This document shows positions 7,662 to 10,144 of a stretch of DNA of 10,144 nucleotides, one piece after another (positions within the stretch are counted from its first letter, which is position 1; the number at the start of each line of letters is the position of its first letter). The DNA comes from a bacterium (GTDB lineage Bacteria > Verrucomicrobiota > Verrucomicrobiia > Limisphaerales > UBA11358). Position numbers and translations under genes: made by a program. The stretch lies in assembly GCA_021781185.1 (NCBI GenBank), contig JAJXXI010000059.1, positions 1 through 10,144 on the forward strand. Reading direction: 5' to 3'. The notes under the pieces are model-generated. The model had not been told where the DNA came from and did no database searches. It was given only the letters and a program-made list of their open reading frames with translations.

Positions 7662-8612
7662 TTAATCGTGTTTGGAAATGGCGGGTTCAGGGTGGCTTAA
7701 ATCGGCGGGAGCGACCGACTCGGCCTTTTCCGAAAGATATTTTGCGAGCGGATTTTCCTTCAACCCCTTGAGCGCGGCCACGACACAGGTGGCGTTGGTC
7801 TCTGCGCCGGCCATGCTGGTGTGCGGTCCGGCCCCGACGATGAACAGCGGCTTCACGTTTTCCTGGCCCATTTGGTCATACCGCCGTGCGATGATTTCGT
7901 TGATGTCGAGAAACGGGGCGTGTTCGGCGCGAGCGGCTTCTTCCGCCCAACCGGCGTAGTCCTCCTTGTTACGCACGGCCCGACCGTCTTTCCAGTTGTT
8001 GTGTGGAATCAGAGAACAAACCATTGGCGTGGCGCCCTGGGCCCGCGTCTCATTGATAATTTGTTCCTCATACCAACCGAAAGAATGGACGACCTCAAAT
8101 CTTTTGGTGAGCACGTTGGTTACCAACTCGGTTTCGGAGCCGACACCCCGGATGGTGCCGCGGGCGCGGGCGCGCGGGCTGGCAACCGCTTCATTGATTG
8201 GACTGGAGTCATTGTGGCCGAACTGCATGATCACGAAATCTCCCGGTTTCATCATGGCCTTCACGCCAGGCCAGCGGTCGCGGTAAAATGTGCGGCTACT
8301 GGTGCCGCCTAGCGCGTCGTTGACCACGTTGATTTTGTTTGTGTCAAAATAAGGTGCCAGATAATCCCCCCAGCCCCATTGACCGCCCATGCCGGTGCCA
8401 TTGCCGTTGCGCACAGTGGAATCGCCAATGATGAACAGCGTGGGCAAGTCCGCGCGGGCCGGCTGGGCCAGATAGTGCGAGTCGAGCGGGGTAAGCGGTT
8501 TTGCGTCTGCCTGGGCAAATCCACAGAGCGGCAGCGCGGCGAGAATGAGCAAGGTGAAGGCGGGCTTGAAAAGCCGTGCCGTTTTTTCGATGTCTATTTT
8601 GGTGGGTTTCAT
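7662..8612 (-). CDS. Secreted SGNH/GDSL hydrolase paralogue lacking the catalytic Asp of the DxxH block
   Basis: 316 residues, first clear gene of the three-esterase operon. The N-terminus has a long basic n-region, then a hydrophobic stretch (residues 18-34) ending GFAQA, a likely signal peptide. SGNH blocks I-III are intact: FIIGDSTVRNG (Ser65), NDALGGTSSRTFY (Gly103), MQFGHND (Asn134). Block V is altered: IVGAGPHTSMAGAE keeps His264, but the residues three and four before it are Ala261 and Gly260 where CE12 proteins have Asp. It shares the FGWY and LIPHNNW inserts with the 297-residue neighbour. Otherwise the gene looks healthy, with no frameshift or early stop. It may work with a Ser-His dyad, recruit another acid, or be a weak or non-catalytic binder. 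No Shine-Dalgarno is seen before the start. Confidence 0.82.
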   Translation of the reverse strand: MKPTKIDIEKTARLFKPAFTLLILAALPLCGFAQADAKPLTPLDSHYLAQPARADLPTLFIIGDSTVRNGNGTGMGGQWGWGDYLAPYFDTNKINVVNDALGGTSSRTFYRDRWPGVKAMMKPGDFVIMQFGHNDSSPINEAVASPRARARGTIRGVGSETELVTNVLTKRFEVVHSFGWYEEQIINETRAQGATPMVCSLIPHNNWKDGRAVRNKEDYAGWAEEAARAEHAPFLDINEIIARRYDQMGQENVKPLFIVGAGPHTSMAGAETNATCVVAALKGLKENPLAKYLSEKAESVAPADLSHPEPAISKHD

Positions 8613-8630
8613 TTGGTAAAATGATCGGTT

Positions 8631-8996
8631 TCAATTCCGTTTTAATCCGGTGATTCCAAAGACGCAGGCGTAAGCACCCGATTTTACGGGCGGCACATCT
8701 TCGCGCGCGAGGCGGGAAAATTTGACCGCCACCAAACTGGTTGATCCGATCTCGAGAGAGCTCGATCCCGCGACCAAAGTGAATGCCTCGGATAATTTTG
8801 CTCTGGTCACCGAAAGTTTGAGTGGCACGGCAGGGAGTTGGTTCAAATTAAAAATGCTCAATTTGCGGAGTGGGTGTCCGATTCCGAAGCCCGCCCGAGG
8901 TCCAAACGCGGGCCGGGCGCGCAAAATCCAGAGGCGGGAGTCATGCTGGTGGACGCAATAGACTTTTTCATCTTCATTTGGACAAGATACGGGCAA
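8631..8996 (-). CDS. Hypothetical ORF or 3' gene fragment upstream of the esterase operon
   Basis: 121 codons on the operon strand, ending 18 bases before the first esterase ATG. I do not recognise it. The last 75 or so residues (from about RKLSIFNL) read like real protein, with alternating hydrophobics (KLSVTRAKLSEAFTLVAG, then SLEIGSTSLVAVKFSRL) and a conventional TGA stop. The first 40 residues are Cys/His/Arg-rich, coincide with a GC-rich stem-loop at 8889-8918, and look non-coding. It could therefore be the preserved 3' end of a secreted enzyme gene whose 5' part was lost, or a spurious frame. No signal peptide or catalytic motif is visible. An overlapping plus-strand frame (8838-9095) is equally unsupported. 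Confidence 0.3.
   Translation of the reverse strand: MPVSCPNEDEKVYCVHQHDSRLWILRARPAFGPRAGFGIGHPLRKLSIFNLNQLPAVPLKLSVTRAKLSEAFTLVAGSSSLEIGSTSLVAVKFSRLAREDVPPVKSGAYACVFGITGLKRN
8889..8918. repeat. GC-rich stem-loop
   Basis: GCCCG-CCCG (8889-8897) pairs with CGGG-c-CGGGC (8909-8918), nine base pairs with one bulged C and an 11-base loop. No T-run follows on either strand. It lies where the minus-strand hypothetical ORF loses coding character, so it may mark an inserted repeat or a recombination junction. Confidence 0.35.
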
Positions 8997-9097
8997 CCAG
9001 ACAACTATGACAGAACCAGTGCCGGGTGCATCTCGACAATTCTGGCGATGCTACATGGTTTGTCCCACTTTGAGAGGGTGTGGCATGCAAGTTGAGC

Positions 9098-9404
9098 ATG
9101 GAGACGATCAGCAAGGCGTTGATTGATCCCCGGAAAAGCTAAAACCAGTTTTTTGACACGATTGAGCCGTAACTCAAGATTTATGAGCAATTGGAGAAGC
9201 CGGGGCCGCGCGAAGAATTTCTGTTTGATGACAAGGCATTCAAGGCGGTGGAGCTCCTGGCGGTGAAACGATACGCAAGGTGCTGTTGAAGTTTGAATTT
9301 GCCAATGCCATGGATGTGTTGCGGGACAAATGGTTTGCGATTGACCGCGAAAACCGGATGAGCCCCCGCATCTGGCGGAACGATTGTTGGGAAAGATGAA
9401 ATAA
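9098..9404 (+). pseudogene. Decayed small gene of unknown family (two stops, two frameshifts)
   Basis: One protein of about 100 residues can be followed through three frames. ATG 9098 begins METISKALIDPRKS, then TAA (9140-9142), NQFFDTIEP, a second TAA in the same frame (9176-9178), and LKIYEQLEKPGPREEFLF continuing to KAVELLA. After about 9261 the sense continues in another frame (ETIRKVLLKFEF, AMDVLRDKWFAIDREN), consistent with loss of one base from a G run. Near 9363, a base missing from the C-run restores HLAERLLGKMK and a TAA at 9402-9404. Amphipathic helical character and charge are maintained across all breaks, which argues for a recently decayed gene rather than chance frames. I do not recognise the family. 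It sits beside a truncated integrase, consistent with a degrading island. Confidence 0.6.
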
Positions 9405-9405
9405 T

Positions 9406-9540
9406 ATGAACGATAAAAACAACATTTCCTGCCTCCCGGTTGCATGGAACACGGACAACGGCTGGCTCTGGCGACAAAAACTGGCAAGGTTCGCCGCCCG
9501 GCAGGAAAGTCAGCGACCTCCGGCAAAGCCGGAGGCTTGA
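9406..9540 (+). CDS. Short ORF, probably the 5' fragment of an interrupted gene
   Basis: A 44-codon ORF whose ATG follows the stop of the decayed gene after one base, as in an operon. It reads MNDKNNISCLPVAWNTDN, then GWLWRQKLARFAARQ, ending QRPPAKPEA. The final residues are encoded by the perfect stem-loop at 9517-9535, which suggests that a repeat or element end interrupted a longer gene here. The opening 'LP-x-x-W' shape is loosely like the N-terminus of type I restriction specificity subunits, but that is too weak to name it. No Shine-Dalgarno is evident. It may equally be a real small protein. Confidence 0.3.
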   Translation: MNDKNNISCLPVAWNTDNGWLWRQKLARFAARQESQRPPAKPEA

Positions 9541-9602
9541 GATAGCGTGAACCCCCCAAGGCGATTAAAAGCTGGAGGCGCTCAAAGCGCCCGCAGCTCC
9601 AG
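9517..9602. repeat. Paired stem-loop element, possibly REP/BIME or transposon-end type
   Basis: Stem-loop 1 is CCTCCGGC-AAA-GCCGGAGG (9517-9535), a perfect 8-bp stem. Stem-loop 2 has an inner stem GGCGCT-CAA-AGCGCC (9577-9591) and an outer stem CTGGA/TCCAG (9572-9576 with 9598-9602), with a 6-base bulge on the 3' side. The two are 36 bases apart and both have purine-rich triloops. Such paired palindromes are typical of REP/BIME elements mobilised by Y1 (IS200/IS605-like) transposases, but no transposase is in the window, so family assignment is inferred. It lies between the 44-codon ORF fragment and the truncated integrase. Confidence 0.45.
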
Positions 9603-9695
9603 TTGTTCGAGGCGTTGGCCTTCTTTTTCCGGTTTTGTAAAGATTTCTGTGTAAGTGGTTTTGCGGATTGTTCTTGGTTGTTCCCCAAAGACGTG

Positions 9696-10115
9696 ATGAC
9701 AGATTTATTCAAGACCTGGCTGCGGACACAAACTGAAATGAGCGACAAGACCTCCAACGATTATCTGGAGGCGGCGCGTTGCCTTTTCAACTGGCTGGTT
9801 CGTTTGGGGCGCGCGAACGTGAATCCCCTCCTATCGGTTGAGAAAGTCAAAACCAAGAAAGGTGCCGCCGAAGAAATCCGGGCATTGAGTGATGACGAAA
9901 TGGTGCGGCTGTTGGCCGCAGCCGGCGAGCGTAAGAAGGTTTACTTGATGGCGGTGCATACAGGTTTGCGGGCTTCGGAACTGGCAGCTTTGAAGTCGGC
10001 AGACTTGCTTCTGGACGCCGAAGTTCTGTTTGCCACAATGGGGCACGTAAACGAAAATGGCGGGAGTGGCGGGGCTCGAACCCGTAACCTCTGCCGTGAC
10101 AGGGCAGCGCTCTAA
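9696..10115 (+). pseudogene. Tyrosine recombinase/phage-type integrase, truncated within the catalytic domain
   Basis: Residues 1-50 or so form the SAM-like core-binding domain (LFKTWLRTQTEMSDKTSNDY, then LFNWLVRLG and NPL). Residues 60-110 begin the catalytic domain (RALSDDEMVRLLAAAG, then HTGLRASELAALK) with the first catalytic Arg at position 92. The remaining catalytic residues (Lys, H-x-x-R, His/Trp, nucleophile Tyr) are absent. From about residue 122 the frame is simply the antisense of a tRNA-Asp gene and stops inside it. An intact integrase would need roughly 150 more residues. ATG 9696 is the first Met in front of recognisable sequence. The frame opens further upstream at 9603, but those 31 residues (aromatic and Cys-rich) look non-coding, and the original N-terminus may also be lost. 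It cannot catalyse recombination as it stands. Its position abutting a tRNA 3' end fits site-specific integration. Confidence 0.72.
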
Positions 10116-10134
10116 CCAATTTAGCTACACCCCC
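10058..10134 (-). tRNA. tRNA-Asp (anticodon GTC)
   Basis: Read on the minus strand, the acceptor stem GGGGGTG (10134-10128) pairs with CACTCCC (10068-10062) with one G-U pair. The D arm is GCTA/GAGC with an A-G mismatch at the loop side. The anticodon stem CTGCC/GGCAG is perfect, with loop CTGTCAC giving anticodon GTC. The variable loop is AGGTT and the T arm carries the TTCGAGC loop. The discriminator base is G73, as expected for tRNA-Asp, and CCA is encoded (10060-10058). The gene looks functional. Its 3' end abuts the truncated integrase frame, so it is the probable attachment site of the relic element. Confidence 0.95.
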
Positions 10135-10144
10135 GCGAAGGGGG

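Noticed and set aside
8838..9095. An 85-codon plus-strand frame with an aromatic stretch (FFIFIWTRYGQ)
   Set aside because: It opens inside a minus-strand frame with more protein-like character, spans a GC stem-loop, and has no ribosome-binding site or recognisable domain. I could not support it as a gene.
9517..9602. Integron attC site or CRISPR repeat
   Set aside because: The core RYYYAAC/GTTRRRY boxes of attC are absent, the two stem-loops differ from each other, and there are no regularly spaced identical repeats.
9005..9757. A 250-codon open frame on the minus strand through the decayed region
   Set aside because: Composition is Cys/Arg/Gln-rich with no domain. It crosses the stem-loop pair and the integrase start, while the plus strand carries recognisable integrase and protein-like segments.

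Overview
The window most likely comes from a Verrucomicrobiota bacterium (Pedosphaera/Limisphaera-like), judged from sequence character alone. The indicators are a stand-alone type II pseudopilin with an H-Xn-DG tail motif, a secreted beta-helical protein with an autotransporter-associated strand repeat, a set of plant-cell-wall-type carbohydrate enzymes with no SusC/SusD pair, and starts that mostly lack a Shine-Dalgarno sequence. This is inference; no rRNA or marker gene is present.

Layout. Positions 2-1144 (+) hold the 3' end of a large secreted beta-strand-repeat protein, closed by a very clear intrinsic terminator at 1196-1235. Positions 1236-1528 are non-coding and rich in inverted repeats. 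Next come a pseudopilin-like gene (1529-2401, +) and, after a 247-base spacer, a GH106-type alpha-L-rhamnosidase with a signal peptide (2649-5363, +). Converging on it is a tight three-gene minus-strand operon (8612 to 5522) of secreted SGNH/CE12 rhamnogalacturonan-acetylesterase-like hydrolases. The genes are separated by only 3 bases and 1 base. A weak, possibly fragmentary ORF (8631-8996, -) lies just upstream of the operon.

Positions 9098-10134 look like a decayed mobile or accessory segment. They contain a gene broken by two in-frame stops and two apparent single-base deletions (9098-9404), a 44-codon ORF or fragment (9406-9540), a pair of strong GC-rich stem-loops (9517-9602), and a tyrosine recombinase that has lost most of its catalytic domain (9696-10115). 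The recombinase frame runs directly into the 3' end of an intact tRNA-Asp(GTC) gene on the minus strand (10058-10134).

How the genes fit together. The rhamnosidase and the three esterases are a coherent exported set for acetylated, rhamnose-containing pectin (rhamnogalacturonan): the esterases would deacetylate the backbone or side chains and GH106 would release L-rhamnose. The most upstream esterase lacks the catalytic Asp in its DxxH block, so the three copies are probably not functionally equivalent. The right-hand end is best read as the scar of an integrative element at tRNA-Asp. I saw no CRISPR array, rRNA, complete transposase or convincing new defence system.
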